Shown here: one piece after another, positions 30,757 through 38,935 of the stretch
How the letters are laid out: the number at the start of each line of letters is the position of its first letter
Numbering within the stretch: position 1 is the first letter of the stretch
From: Nitrosomonas sp.
Lineage (GTDB): Bacteria > Pseudomonadota > Gammaproteobacteria > Burkholderiales > Nitrosomonadaceae
DNA length: 40,774 bases
Direction of reading: 5' to 3'
Assembly: GCA_017984435.1 (NCBI GenBank)
Contig: JAGNZK010000024.1
Coordinates: 1-40,774, forward strand
Notes under the pieces: model-generated
Database searches by the model: none
Told to the model about the DNA's origin: nothing
The model's input: only the letters and a program-made list of their open reading frames with translations
Program-made: the position numbers and the translations under genes

Positions 30757-31773
30757 CTACCCCCATCTCTGAACTCCCAGCTTCCGCACACGAATAAAAA
30801 TGGCGAGTAAAATGCGTAGCAACCCCGAGACCCCTGGCAATATCCAAACTGCGGAAATGCGTTTATCCTCGCGCGACCAGCCACGCAACATCAATTTCAT
30901 GATTATTCTGATACTTGCCGGGCTGTTGCGCATCTGCAAACAAGATAACTGCGACAATAACGATGGTGTCAGCCAATGAATACCGCCACCCTGCCGCAAT
31001 ACCTGCTCAATCGCATGAGCAAGCTGAACCGGCAAATCGGTCAGCGTATATTGCCCCGAAACCAGCAAAATATTTTGGCGCGCTTCAGGATAACGTGAAA
31101 GATACAAAGCACGGTTACGTTGCGCCAATGATCGATACGATTGGCCACGTCCAAACGATGCTCCGCCTTCATGCTGGATAGATGCATCCGGATGCACGCC
31201 CATCCGCCACCCTTGTTGATCCAACCGGCGTCCCAAATCCGTATCCTCGAAATAACCCCGGCCAAATTGCGCATCGAATCCACCCATCGCAATAAATACA
31301 TTGCGCCGGATTAAGAAGGCATAGCCTTGAAAACGATAGGTGGCGATATATCCGCCAGGGCGCCGCAGGTATCGTGCAAAATCATATTTAGCTAAATTGT
31401 CCTGCGTAGGACTGATCACCGCTAATTCCGGATCCGCTGAAAAAGCTTCGCACAATAGCGGCAGGAAATTTTCGTAAACTGCTGTATCCGAATTCAGTAC
31501 CAATATTAAATCGGCATCGGAGCGTGCCACTGCTTCGTTCACCGATTTCCCATATCCCTGATTCTGCGGTGCGTGGTAAACATGAACTTGCGGGTAAGAT
31601 AGGCTATCAAGCATCGCGCAGGTTTCAGTGTCCGACGCATCATCCTGAATATAAATAATCCCTATTGCGGAGCCAAGATAATTGATGACTGAATCAATAC
31701 AGCGTTTTGTCAGTTCTGGTGCGTTATAGACGGGAATAATGACATCAACAGACGGGGCTATGGACGCATTCAT
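30757..31773 (-). CDS. Glycosyltransferase family 2
   Basis: This is a 338-residue GT-A enzyme. VIIPVYNAPELTKRCIDS opens the nucleotide-sugar domain, LVLNSDTAV holds the metal-binding Asp motif, and GYFEDTDLGRRL is the acceptor/base motif (ED). The profile resembles rhamnosyltransferase-type GT2. The last 50 residues include a hydrophobic stretch (LLRILLAIFIRV) that could tether it to the membrane. It sits 6 nt after the FkbM gene on the same strand. Confidence 0.88.
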   Translation of the reverse strand: MNASIAPSVDVIIPVYNAPELTKRCIDSVINYLGSAIGIIYIQDDASDTETCAMLDSLSYPQVHVYHAPQNQGYGKSVNEAVARSDADLILVLNSDTAVYENFLPLLCEAFSADPELAVISPTQDNLAKYDFARYLRRPGGYIATYRFQGYAFLIRRNVFIAMGGFDAQFGRGYFEDTDLGRRLDQQGWRMGVHPDASIQHEGGASFGRGQSYRSLAQRNRALYLSRYPEARQNILLVSGQYTLTDLPVQLAHAIEQVLRQGGGIHWLTPSLLSQLSCLQMRNSPASIRIIMKLMLRGWSREDKRISAVWILPGVSGLLRILLAIFIRVRKLGVQRWG

Positions 31774-31779
31774 ACAAAC

Positions 31780-32547
31780 TTAGGTTCTTTCAAATATCAG
31801 GTACGCCTCTCCCCAGTTCCTCGCCGATCTTTGCTTAACCTTAAGGCCAGCCTGCTCCATTAAAGCGATCGCTTTATTTTGTTCCTCATCAGTGCCCAGC
31901 TCAATGATGACCGACCGCAATGCGGAATGCGCCAATACAGATTTGGCGCCATTCAGAATAGAAATTTCTATGCCATCGACATCGATCTTCATATAATTCG
32001 GATAGGGGAATCCCCATTTTTCGCACAAATCATCCAATGTGACGCCAAACATCCCTTGGACATGCGTTGCTGATATTTTCATATTCTCGATGTCTTCATG
32101 CCCGAATTGCGACCGGTTCCCGCCAGGAATAAATTTGGGGATGTACAGTTTGGAAAATTCACTTTGACCCGATACCGCAACACAATACGATAAAATATTT
32201 TTCCCCAGGTTATTAAAAAAAATATTCTTGTTGAGTGCATAGTAATTGTTGCTTTGCGGTTCAAACGCGAAAACCTGAATTTTATCGCCGTATTTTTTGG
32301 CCGGGTACAAGGAATATTGTCCGATATTGGCGCCGATATCAAAATAGCATGAATCCGGTTCAAAACTGTCCAACCAATCCAGCGTATCCGGTTCTTTAAT
32401 TGAGTAGGTTTTTGCCCGTTGAAGGGTGCGCAAGTGATCGACCGAAATTAAAATACGCTGATCTCTAACCTGTATATCCGCATACCCGCCTTTCAGTTTA
32501 TACGCTGCCACAACCAACTCATTGAATATGTCTTTAGCTGACATCAT
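31780..32547 (-). CDS. FkbM family methyltransferase
   Basis: This protein has 255 residues from ATG 32547; GTG 32553 and ATG 32544 are alternatives. The SAM domain shows CYFDIGANIGQYSLYPAK and VFAFEPQSNNY, and MKIDVDGIEISILNGA is the FkbM signature. FkbM proteins O-methylate sugars or polyketides; here a sugar of the surface glycan is likely from context. Confidence 0.88.
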   Translation of the reverse strand: MMSAKDIFNELVVAAYKLKGGYADIQVRDQRILISVDHLRTLQRAKTYSIKEPDTLDWLDSFEPDSCYFDIGANIGQYSLYPAKKYGDKIQVFAFEPQSNNYYALNKNIFFNNLGKNILSYCVAVSGQSEFSKLYIPKFIPGGNRSQFGHEDIENMKISATHVQGMFGVTLDDLCEKWGFPYPNYMKIDVDGIEISILNGAKSVLAHSALRSVIIELGTDEEQNKAIALMEQAGLKVKQRSARNWGEAYLIFERT

Positions 32548-32607
32548 GATCACTTTATGAAATTATACGGTTAAGCCTCGGTTTTATAAGGCGGGCATGA
32601 AGGTCGC

Positions 32608-33873
32608 TCAACACGCTGATTGCTCAAGCAACGCGACATAACGGGGTAACACATCGGCATCCGGAAAATCCAGCATTTCCTTTAAAAAGCGCAGCCGATG
32701 CGCTTCAACATAAAAGGAATCGCAACCATTGGTTAAAAAACCGTTGATTTTTTCATACACATCATCGCGGCATTTCAATTCCGTCTCCGGCATGTAATAA
32801 GCCACCGTTGAACGGGCCGCGATCAAATAATCCGCAGCCAACACCGGCTTTTTTGCCCTGACCGCTTCAAATACCACCGAAGTGGCCAAATCAATAATGA
32901 CATCGGACCAATTCATCAAATGAACGGAATGCGCATCATCGCCGGCCACATGCACATTGGGCAACTGCTTTATCGAACTGTCTTTGGTTAAAGACTGCTT
33001 CCAGCCGCTACGCGTATGGGGTTTGATAATTAATTCCACGCCGGGAAACTCGGCAATCATATGCACCACTTCACCCACTTCTTCCCAGAATGTCGTGAAA
33101 TTGGCTTTTCTCAGGAACATGACAATTTTGAGGCGGCTGTCCGAACGGACGAGTGGCGAAGGCGGCATCAATCCGGAAAGTATTTTCAACCATTCTTCGC
33201 AATACCGTGGCGAGCCTAATACAGCAAGCTGGTTTTCCGCCATAAATGGGCGAAAGCGTACGGCACATAAATCGTTGGGCACTACCACCTTATCAAATAT
33301 CTTAGCTGCCGAGAATGTGACATCGGGTTCCACGCGTCTTTCACCGCGACGGATCAGTTGGCTGGCGTGCGGACTATCGCCATGCGGCAATGATACGGCA
33401 CCTAATCCCCGGCTTTTTGCCATGGCGACCACCACTTCGACCCATTCCACACAAATCACCGAATTTCGTTCAATCCAGTCAAAAGCGATCACCCCCTTAC
33501 CTGCGTGACCGAAGCTTCTCTCTAACAAGTAATTAGCAGTATGCCGCCACAACGGTTCGCGTTCTTTTTCATCGTAGCGTTCAGCCAGTCTGGTCACTAA
33601 CGGGCCGATCACTTTTATGCGTCGTACATTGCGCGTCAATAAAAACATCTGTAAGCGCCATTTGATATATTCACGCAATGAAAATAGCTCGCGCATATGC
33701 GCGACACGCACACCTTCCAGTTGACTTAAGTATTTAATACGAAAATCACGACGGAATGCTGTCGAACCGATCAGTACCACATCGCATTGATGACCCGATT
33801 TGATCCATTGGTAAATGACCGGAGTGACATGATCAATGTCGTTATAATGGCGAAGAAAAAAAAGGGCCTTCAT
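32608..33873 (-). CDS. Probable GT-B glycosyltransferase / CDP-glycerophosphotransferase-like surface glycan protein
   Basis: This 421-residue protein has no signal peptide. The N terminus (MKALFFLRHYNDIDHVTPV) starts a Rossmann-like half. The C-terminal half contains LIIKPHTRSGW, LMNWSDVIIDLATSVVFEAV and KKPVLAADYL, the pattern of CDP-glycerol glycerophosphotransferases and related polysaccharide transferases. SLPHGDSPHA near 180 is also seen in such families. The donor is unknown. It is the first gene of the minus arm and divergent from the KdsB-like gene, so a CMP-activated sugar donor is worth considering. Confidence 0.65.
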   Translation of the reverse strand: MKALFFLRHYNDIDHVTPVIYQWIKSGHQCDVVLIGSTAFRRDFRIKYLSQLEGVRVAHMRELFSLREYIKWRLQMFLLTRNVRRIKVIGPLVTRLAERYDEKEREPLWRHTANYLLERSFGHAGKGVIAFDWIERNSVICVEWVEVVVAMAKSRGLGAVSLPHGDSPHASQLIRRGERRVEPDVTFSAAKIFDKVVVPNDLCAVRFRPFMAENQLAVLGSPRYCEEWLKILSGLMPPSPLVRSDSRLKIVMFLRKANFTTFWEEVGEVVHMIAEFPGVELIIKPHTRSGWKQSLTKDSSIKQLPNVHVAGDDAHSVHLMNWSDVIIDLATSVVFEAVRAKKPVLAADYLIAARSTVAYYMPETELKCRDDVYEKINGFLTNGCDSFYVEAHRLRFLKEMLDFPDADVLPRYVALLEQSAC

Positions 33874-34151
33874 ACACTATACTATGACTGCAAAAATATT
33901 CAGAACATGCGGCATCGCTATTATTTCCCTGTGTAAACAAAAGATTCGATAAAGCGCGCCATTTTACTCTGGCAACTACCCAATTACCAGCGACATATCC
34001 ATGTCCATGAAAAATCCACAACATCGGTAAGATATCGTTTTATTTAACAATAAGTATTGCCCAAGAAACAAAAAAAACCTGATAATCAGCGAATCATTTT
34101 CGACTGTAAATTTTCAATACTCGTACTATTAACCAATCACACCATTTATCC
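33874..34151. promoter_or_regulatory. Divergent intergenic region of the glycan locus
   Basis: These 278 nt separate the minus and plus arms and must hold promoters for both. The centre is A/T-rich. I see no pair of boxes close enough to the sigma70 consensus to call. No gene or hairpin stands out. Confidence 0.5.
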
Positions 34152-34901
34152 ATGAAAACAATCGCTGTAATACCGGCCCGCATGGGTTCATCGCGTTTCC
34201 CCGGCAAACCCATCGCAAAAATATTGGGGCGCCCGATGATTGAGCATATCTACAAACGTGTCGCCATGAGTAAATCACTCGATGCTACTTATATCGCAAC
34301 CTGCGATGAGGAAATCCGGCAAGTGGCGGAAAGTTTTGGCGCGCCCGTCATCATGACAGCCGATACCCACGAACGCGCCAGTGATCGCGTGGCCGAAGCG
34401 GTCGCCCAATTGGATGCGGACCTGATCGTTATGGTGCAAGGGGATGAACCGATGACCCATCCGAACATGATTGATACCGCCGTGGCTCCCTTTAGAGATA
34501 ATCCGCAATTGGGCTGTGTCAATCTGGTGCGAAAAATTGATCGCGAAGCAGATTATCTGGATGTCAACACCATCAAGGTGGTGATGAACCAACAAGGTGA
34601 TGCCCTGTACATGTCACGCCGTCCTATCCCGACATTGGCCAAAACCGGTTTTGCCGACACTGCTGCCCATAAACAGGTTTGCATCATTCCATTCCGCCGC
34701 GCCACGCTGTTTCAATACACCCATCTGGCGCCCACGCCGCTGGAACAATTGGAATCCGTCGATATGTTGCGCCTGCTGGAGCATGGTTTCCAGGTCAAAA
34801 TGGTGCATACCGAATTCAATACACAAGCAGTTGATACCGAAGCGGATTTGGCACGTGTCGCCAAACTGATGGAAACAGACCCGTTACTCTCTCGCTATTA
34901 G
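34152..34901 (+). CDS. KdsB-like CMP-3-deoxy-ulosonate cytidylyltransferase
   Basis: This is a 249-residue cytidylyltransferase of the KdsB family (E. coli KdsB 248). PARMGSSRFPGKP (8-20) is the CTP loop, VQGDEPM the metal-binding motif, and PLEQLESVDMLRLLEHG the family's C-terminal motif. KdsB activates Kdo with CTP for lipid A-core or capsule. Differences from KdsB, such as SRRPIPTL in place of SRATIPW, may mark a different ulosonate. It begins a tight plus-strand operon. The genome should also carry a canonical kdsB elsewhere; that could not be checked. Confidence 0.87.
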   Translation: MKTIAVIPARMGSSRFPGKPIAKILGRPMIEHIYKRVAMSKSLDATYIATCDEEIRQVAESFGAPVIMTADTHERASDRVAEAVAQLDADLIVMVQGDEPMTHPNMIDTAVAPFRDNPQLGCVNLVRKIDREADYLDVNTIKVVMNQQGDALYMSRRPIPTLAKTGFADTAAHKQVCIIPFRRATLFQYTHLAPTPLEQLESVDMLRLLEHGFQVKMVHTEFNTQAVDTEADLARVAKLMETDPLLSRY

Positions 34902-34909
34902 GAAACGTC

Positions 34910-35680
34910 ATGTCATTAAAATTAAGATTGAGCCGATCTGAATTGACCATTGGTTCTTGGGTCACACTGGGACATCCATCGATTGCTGAAATCATGGCGG
35001 CAGCCGGATTTGATTGGTTGGTGCTGGACATGGAACACAGCGTGTTGGAGCTGAGTGAAGTGCAAGCCATCATCCAGGTTCTGGACGGCAAACAATGTCC
35101 GGCCATCGTGCGCCTGACCTCCAATCATCCCGATCAGATCAAACGCGTCATGGATGCCGGCGCCACCGGCGTAATGATTCCGATGATCAAGTCCGCCGCT
35201 GATGCCGAAGCTGCGGTGAGTAGCGTCTATTATCCGCCACGGGGACAAAGAGGCGTCGGTCTTGCGCGTGCTCAGGGCTATGGCGCCAGCTTCCAGGTCT
35301 ACCGGCAATGGCTGGAAGAAAATGCGGTGATCGTCGTCATGATTGAACATATCGACGCCGTCAGAGCCATTGACAACATTCTGTCTGTTCCCGGTATCGA
35401 CGCCTACATCATCGGCCCTTATGATCTATCAGGCTCAATGGGACGCCCCGGCGATCTCAATCACCCGGATGTGCAGACTGCTATCGCGCAAGTTCTGGAA
35501 GCTGGTCGCCGTGCTCACAAGCCCGGCGGCATCCACGTCATAGAACCGGACCTGCAAGCACTGCAACAACGCATTCAGGCAGGTTTTAATTTCCTCGGCT
35601 ATGGCTTGGATATTCGTATTCTGGATTCCATCTGCCGCACTCACTTACAAAGCATTCGCGCAACACTCAAAACATCATGA
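34910..35680 (+). CDS. HpcH/HpaI-family class II pyruvate aldolase
   Basis: This is a 256-residue aldolase related to GarL and HpaI. The active-site residues line up: His43 in LDMEHS, Arg68 in IVRL, metal ligands Glu146 (MIEH) and Asp172 (GPYDL). GarL has QIE where this has MIE, so specificity may differ. The family adds pyruvate enolate to an aldehyde (or the reverse), giving 4-hydroxy-2-oxo acids, which are 3-deoxy-2-ulosonates when the aldehyde is a sugar. It lies 8 nt after the KdsB-like gene and overlaps the next gene by 4 nt (ATGA). Confidence 0.9.
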   Translation: MSLKLRLSRSELTIGSWVTLGHPSIAEIMAAAGFDWLVLDMEHSVLELSEVQAIIQVLDGKQCPAIVRLTSNHPDQIKRVMDAGATGVMIPMIKSAADAEAAVSSVYYPPRGQRGVGLARAQGYGASFQVYRQWLEENAVIVVMIEHIDAVRAIDNILSVPGIDAYIIGPYDLSGSMGRPGDLNHPDVQTAIAQVLEAGRRAHKPGGIHVIEPDLQALQQRIQAGFNFLGYGLDIRILDSICRTHLQSIRATLKTS

Positions 35681-36609
35681 ACACATTGGTCATATCCACC
35701 TCTTCCTTCGATATCGATAATAATCCACCACTTCAGCAACTGCTGCGACAAGGCATGCAGATCATCACCAATCCGCATCGTCGCAAACTCACCGAAGACG
35801 AGATTATTGAATTACTGCGTGGCGGAGCGGTTGGCTTGATCGCCGGCATTGAACCACTAACCGAACGGGTTTTTCAGTCTGCCAAAAATCTCAAAGTCAT
35901 TTCACGCTGCGGTGCCGGGTTGGACAGTGTCGATTTGGTCGCAGCGAAAAATCATGGCATGACGGTTCTAAACACACCGGAAGCACCCGCACAAGCCGTA
36001 GCCGAACTCACGATGGGATTCATTTTGACCCTGCTGCGGCAAATCGGTCAGATCGATAGATCCGTACGTCAGGGCGAATGGCCGCGCACGCAAGGTCGTC
36101 TGTTGGCCGCGCAAACGGTCGGCATTATCGGCATGGGACATATCGGCCGCCGTGTTGCGCGCCTGTGTCAGGCATTTGAAGCCACCGTCATCGCGCACGA
36201 TCCTTATGCCAGTCAGGTACCTGATGTCGTCACACTGATGCCGCTGGAACAATTACTGGCCACCGCCGACATTATCACGCTACACCTACCTTACTCACCG
36301 GATACGCATCATTTACTGAATGCCAAAGCATTTGCCGCCATGAAACCCGAAGCGATTGTCGTCAACGCCGCACGCGGTGGATTGGTCGATGAAAATGCAC
36401 TCGCAGAAGCATTACAAACAGGAAAAGTCAGTGCCGCTGCGTTGGATGTGTTTGAACAGGAACCTTATCACGGCCCACTCATCGAGTGCAGCAACATCAC
36501 TTTAACATCGCATGTCGGCTCCCTCGCTAGGGAATCACGTCAGCGCATGGAAATCGAAGCGGCTGAGAATCTGCTGCAGGGTTTGATTAAAACCGGTTTA
36601 ATCAAATAA
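35677..36609 (+). CDS. D-2-hydroxyacid dehydrogenase (phosphoglycerate dehydrogenase-like)
   Basis: This is a 310-residue NAD-dependent dehydrogenase. The cofactor loop GMGHIG is at 152-157; catalytic Arg233 (ARGGLVDE), Glu262 (FEQEP) and His279 (TSHVGS) are all present. It lacks the ACT regulatory domain of SerA. Oxidising or reducing a 2-hydroxyacid or 2-keto acid would fit the ulosonate theme, but the substrate is unknown. It overlaps the aldolase stop and is followed 10 nt later by the epimerase. Confidence 0.9.
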   Translation: MNTLVISTSSFDIDNNPPLQQLLRQGMQIITNPHRRKLTEDEIIELLRGGAVGLIAGIEPLTERVFQSAKNLKVISRCGAGLDSVDLVAAKNHGMTVLNTPEAPAQAVAELTMGFILTLLRQIGQIDRSVRQGEWPRTQGRLLAAQTVGIIGMGHIGRRVARLCQAFEATVIAHDPYASQVPDVVTLMPLEQLLATADIITLHLPYSPDTHHLLNAKAFAAMKPEAIVVNAARGGLVDENALAEALQTGKVSAAALDVFEQEPYHGPLIECSNITLTSHVGSLARESRQRMEIEAAENLLQGLIKTGLIK

Positions 36610-36619
36610 CGGAAACACT

Positions 36620-37549
36620 ATGTTGAACGAAACAGTCGTGGTATTTGGCGCCAGCGGTTTCTTGGGCAGTCACGTTGCCGATGCCTTGTCGACCGCTGGC
36701 TACAAGGTACGCTTATTTGACCGCAGCCCGTCACCGTATCTTAAAAGCAATCAGGAAATGATTATTGGCGACATTATGAACCTCGATCAAGTCATCGAGG
36801 CCGCCAAAGGCACATCCATCGTTTACAACTTTGCCGCGATTGCCGACATCGATGAAGCCAACGACAAGCCCATTCCTACTGCAACCATTAATGTATTAGG
36901 CAACATGCATGCTTTGGAAGCCGCGCGCATCGCCGGCGCCCGCCGTTTTGTGTTTGCCAGTAGCATCTATGTGTATTCCGAATCCGGCTCTTTTTATCGC
37001 GCCAGCAAACAGGCCGCTGAACGTTTCACTGAAACCTATCATGACCGCTACGGCCTGGATTACAGCATTCTGCGCTATGGTTCGTTGTATGGCCGGCGCT
37101 CGGACAAACGCAACGGCATTTATCGCATGCTGCACGAAGCCGTTGCGCACCATTCCATTACCTACAAGGGCAGCGGCGATGCCATGCGGGAATATATTCA
37201 CGTGGAAGATGCCGCGCGCATGAGCGTGCAAATTTTAGCGCCTGAATTTGCCAACCGACATCTGATTCTGACCGGACAAGAAAGATTGCGTATCAAGGAC
37301 GTCATGACCATGATCTCGGAAATTCTACCGTGGCCGGTGGAATTGCATTTTGACGAAGCCAACGCCGTGCACCACTACGAGATCACGCCGTATGCATTTC
37401 AACCGCGCATCGGTCGTAAATTAGTGCTGAATGAACATGTCGATCTCGGGCAAGGGATTCTCGATTGCCTACGGGAAATTCACCAGGATTTGCATCATGG
37501 CGATGAAAATGACGACGCCACCCCCGCCACCTCGGACAACCGCGCATAA
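36620..37549 (+). CDS. NAD-dependent epimerase/dehydratase (extended SDR)
   Basis: The product is 309 residues. GASGFLG (10-16) binds NAD; the catalytic site is Ser114/115 with Tyr126-x3-Lys130 (YRASK). Such enzymes act on nucleotide sugars. Relatives include UDP-glucose epimerases and dTDP-sugar dehydratases; the sequence does not fix the reaction. The last 15 residues (DDATPATSDNRA) are low-complexity. It ends 2 nt before the HAD gene. Confidence 0.9.
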   Translation: MLNETVVVFGASGFLGSHVADALSTAGYKVRLFDRSPSPYLKSNQEMIIGDIMNLDQVIEAAKGTSIVYNFAAIADIDEANDKPIPTATINVLGNMHALEAARIAGARRFVFASSIYVYSESGSFYRASKQAAERFTETYHDRYGLDYSILRYGSLYGRRSDKRNGIYRMLHEAVAHHSITYKGSGDAMREYIHVEDAARMSVQILAPEFANRHLILTGQERLRIKDVMTMISEILPWPVELHFDEANAVHHYEITPYAFQPRIGRKLVLNEHVDLGQGILDCLREIHQDLHHGDENDDATPATSDNRA

Positions 37550-37551
37550 AC

Positions 37552-38193
37552 ATGAAAAATTTTGACTGGCAAGCGATCATTTTCGATTTTGACGGCGTAG
37601 TCGTAGAATCCGGAAAAATAAAAACCCAGGCTTTTGCGGAACTCTACCGCTCTTATGGCGAAGACATCATCGCCCAGGTCGTAGAATTCCACACCCAAAA
37701 CGGCGGCATGTCGCGCTACCGCAAATTCCGCCATTTCCAGCAACATTTTTTAAATAAGCCGCCTTTGACAGAAACGGAAGAAAAACAACTGGACATCCGC
37801 TTCTCCGAATTGGTGGTTGAAGCCGTCATCGCCGCCGAAGCCGTCCCCGGCGCGATAGAATTGATCCGCCAGCAAGCCGAAAGAATCCCATTATTTGTCG
37901 CCTCCGGCACACCGGAAACCGAACTCAAAGTCATCGTCGAACGCCGCGGCCTGACCCCTTACTTTAAAGAAGTACGCGGCGCACCGTCACTCAAACCAAC
38001 CATCATCGCGGAAATTCTATTTGCATACGCACTCAGACCCGAATCGGTGCTGATGATCGGCGACGCCATGGCGGATTTGGAAGGCGCGCAAGCCAACGGC
38101 ACCGCATTCCTGGGCCGCGTCTTTCCCGGCGATCCGAATCCTTTTCCAGCCGATGTGGAAATTGTTCCCGATCTGCGTGGATTAATCGCTTAA
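37552..38193 (+). CDS. HAD-superfamily phosphatase (subfamily IA)
   Basis: This is a 213-residue HAD hydrolase. The nucleophile motif is FDFDGVV (Asp12, Asp14), motif II is ASGTPE, motif III Lys lies in LKPTI and motif IV is GDAMADLEGA. A helical cap sits between 30 and 95. It is distinct from KdsC, which is a capless tetramer. In this operon it could remove phosphate from a sugar-acid phosphate before CMP activation; this is inference. Confidence 0.9.
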   Translation: MKNFDWQAIIFDFDGVVVESGKIKTQAFAELYRSYGEDIIAQVVEFHTQNGGMSRYRKFRHFQQHFLNKPPLTETEEKQLDIRFSELVVEAVIAAEAVPGAIELIRQQAERIPLFVASGTPETELKVIVERRGLTPYFKEVRGAPSLKPTIIAEILFAYALRPESVLMIGDAMADLEGAQANGTAFLGRVFPGDPNPFPADVEIVPDLRGLIA

Positions 38194-38209
38194 GACTATC
38201 AGTTTCCCG

Positions 38210-38890
38210 ATGCAAAGACATGTCTATCCGGATATCGAATCGTTAAGCCAAGGCTTTGCTGATTTTGCCGCAACCACGCTGCGAAACACACTGGCCCGTA
38301 AACCCCATGCCACGCTCGTCATCCCCGGCGGCAACACCCCACGCCATTACCTGCCTGTACTCGCAAAATGCCAATTGCCCTGGGATCGGATTACCGTCAC
38401 GCTCAGTGATGAGCGCTGGGTCGATATCAATCATGAACAATCCAACGAACATCTGGTGAAACAACACCTGATGAATCACCTTCCTGAAAATACACCTTTC
38501 GTCGGACTCAAAACCCAACACGACAGCCCTTTTGATGCTATTGATGAAATTCATCAACGCCTGGATCAACTATCGCTGCCACTAAGTTTGACGGTATTGG
38601 GCTTGGGAGAAGACGGGCACATTGCTTCACTGTTTCCGGGTATGAATCCTGATTTGCTCTCTACGTATCACTGTGTGGCTGTCGTACCACCGATTGCGCC
38701 ATCGCTGCGGATCAGTCTTTCGTTGGCGATGCTGGCAGGGAGTGAAAATATTGCGTTGGTTGTTACTGGTAAAAGTAAGCGACAATTGTTGGATCAGTTG
38801 TGTAAGCATCCTGATTCAAGATTACCCTTCACATGGCTGTTACGTCGTACTAATGCAACAATTACTGCTTTTGAAACGGATACTATGTAA
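38210..38890 (+). CDS. pgl: 6-phosphogluconolactonase
   Basis: The product is 226 residues of the DevB/Pgl type. LSDERWVDINHEQSNEHL and LGLGEDGHIASLFPG are the two signature motifs. It hydrolyses 6-phosphogluconolactone in the oxidative pentose-phosphate route. It lies 16 nt after the HAD gene on the same strand. Neither zwf nor gnd is nearby, so it is either a displaced central gene or acts on another sugar lactone from this operon. Confidence 0.92.
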   Translation: MQRHVYPDIESLSQGFADFAATTLRNTLARKPHATLVIPGGNTPRHYLPVLAKCQLPWDRITVTLSDERWVDINHEQSNEHLVKQHLMNHLPENTPFVGLKTQHDSPFDAIDEIHQRLDQLSLPLSLTVLGLGEDGHIASLFPGMNPDLLSTYHCVAVVPPIAPSLRISLSLAMLAGSENIALVVTGKSKRQLLDQLCKHPDSRLPFTWLLRRTNATITAFETDTM

Positions 38891-38935
38891 CACATTAAAA
38901 AAGTTACATCCTAGTGATAAGTCCAAGATAGCTCT

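Noticed and set aside
34275-37231. Long antisense open frames under the ulosonate operon (up to 142 codons)
   Set aside because: They mirror G+C-rich codon structure of the plus-strand genes, which have intact catalytic motifs.
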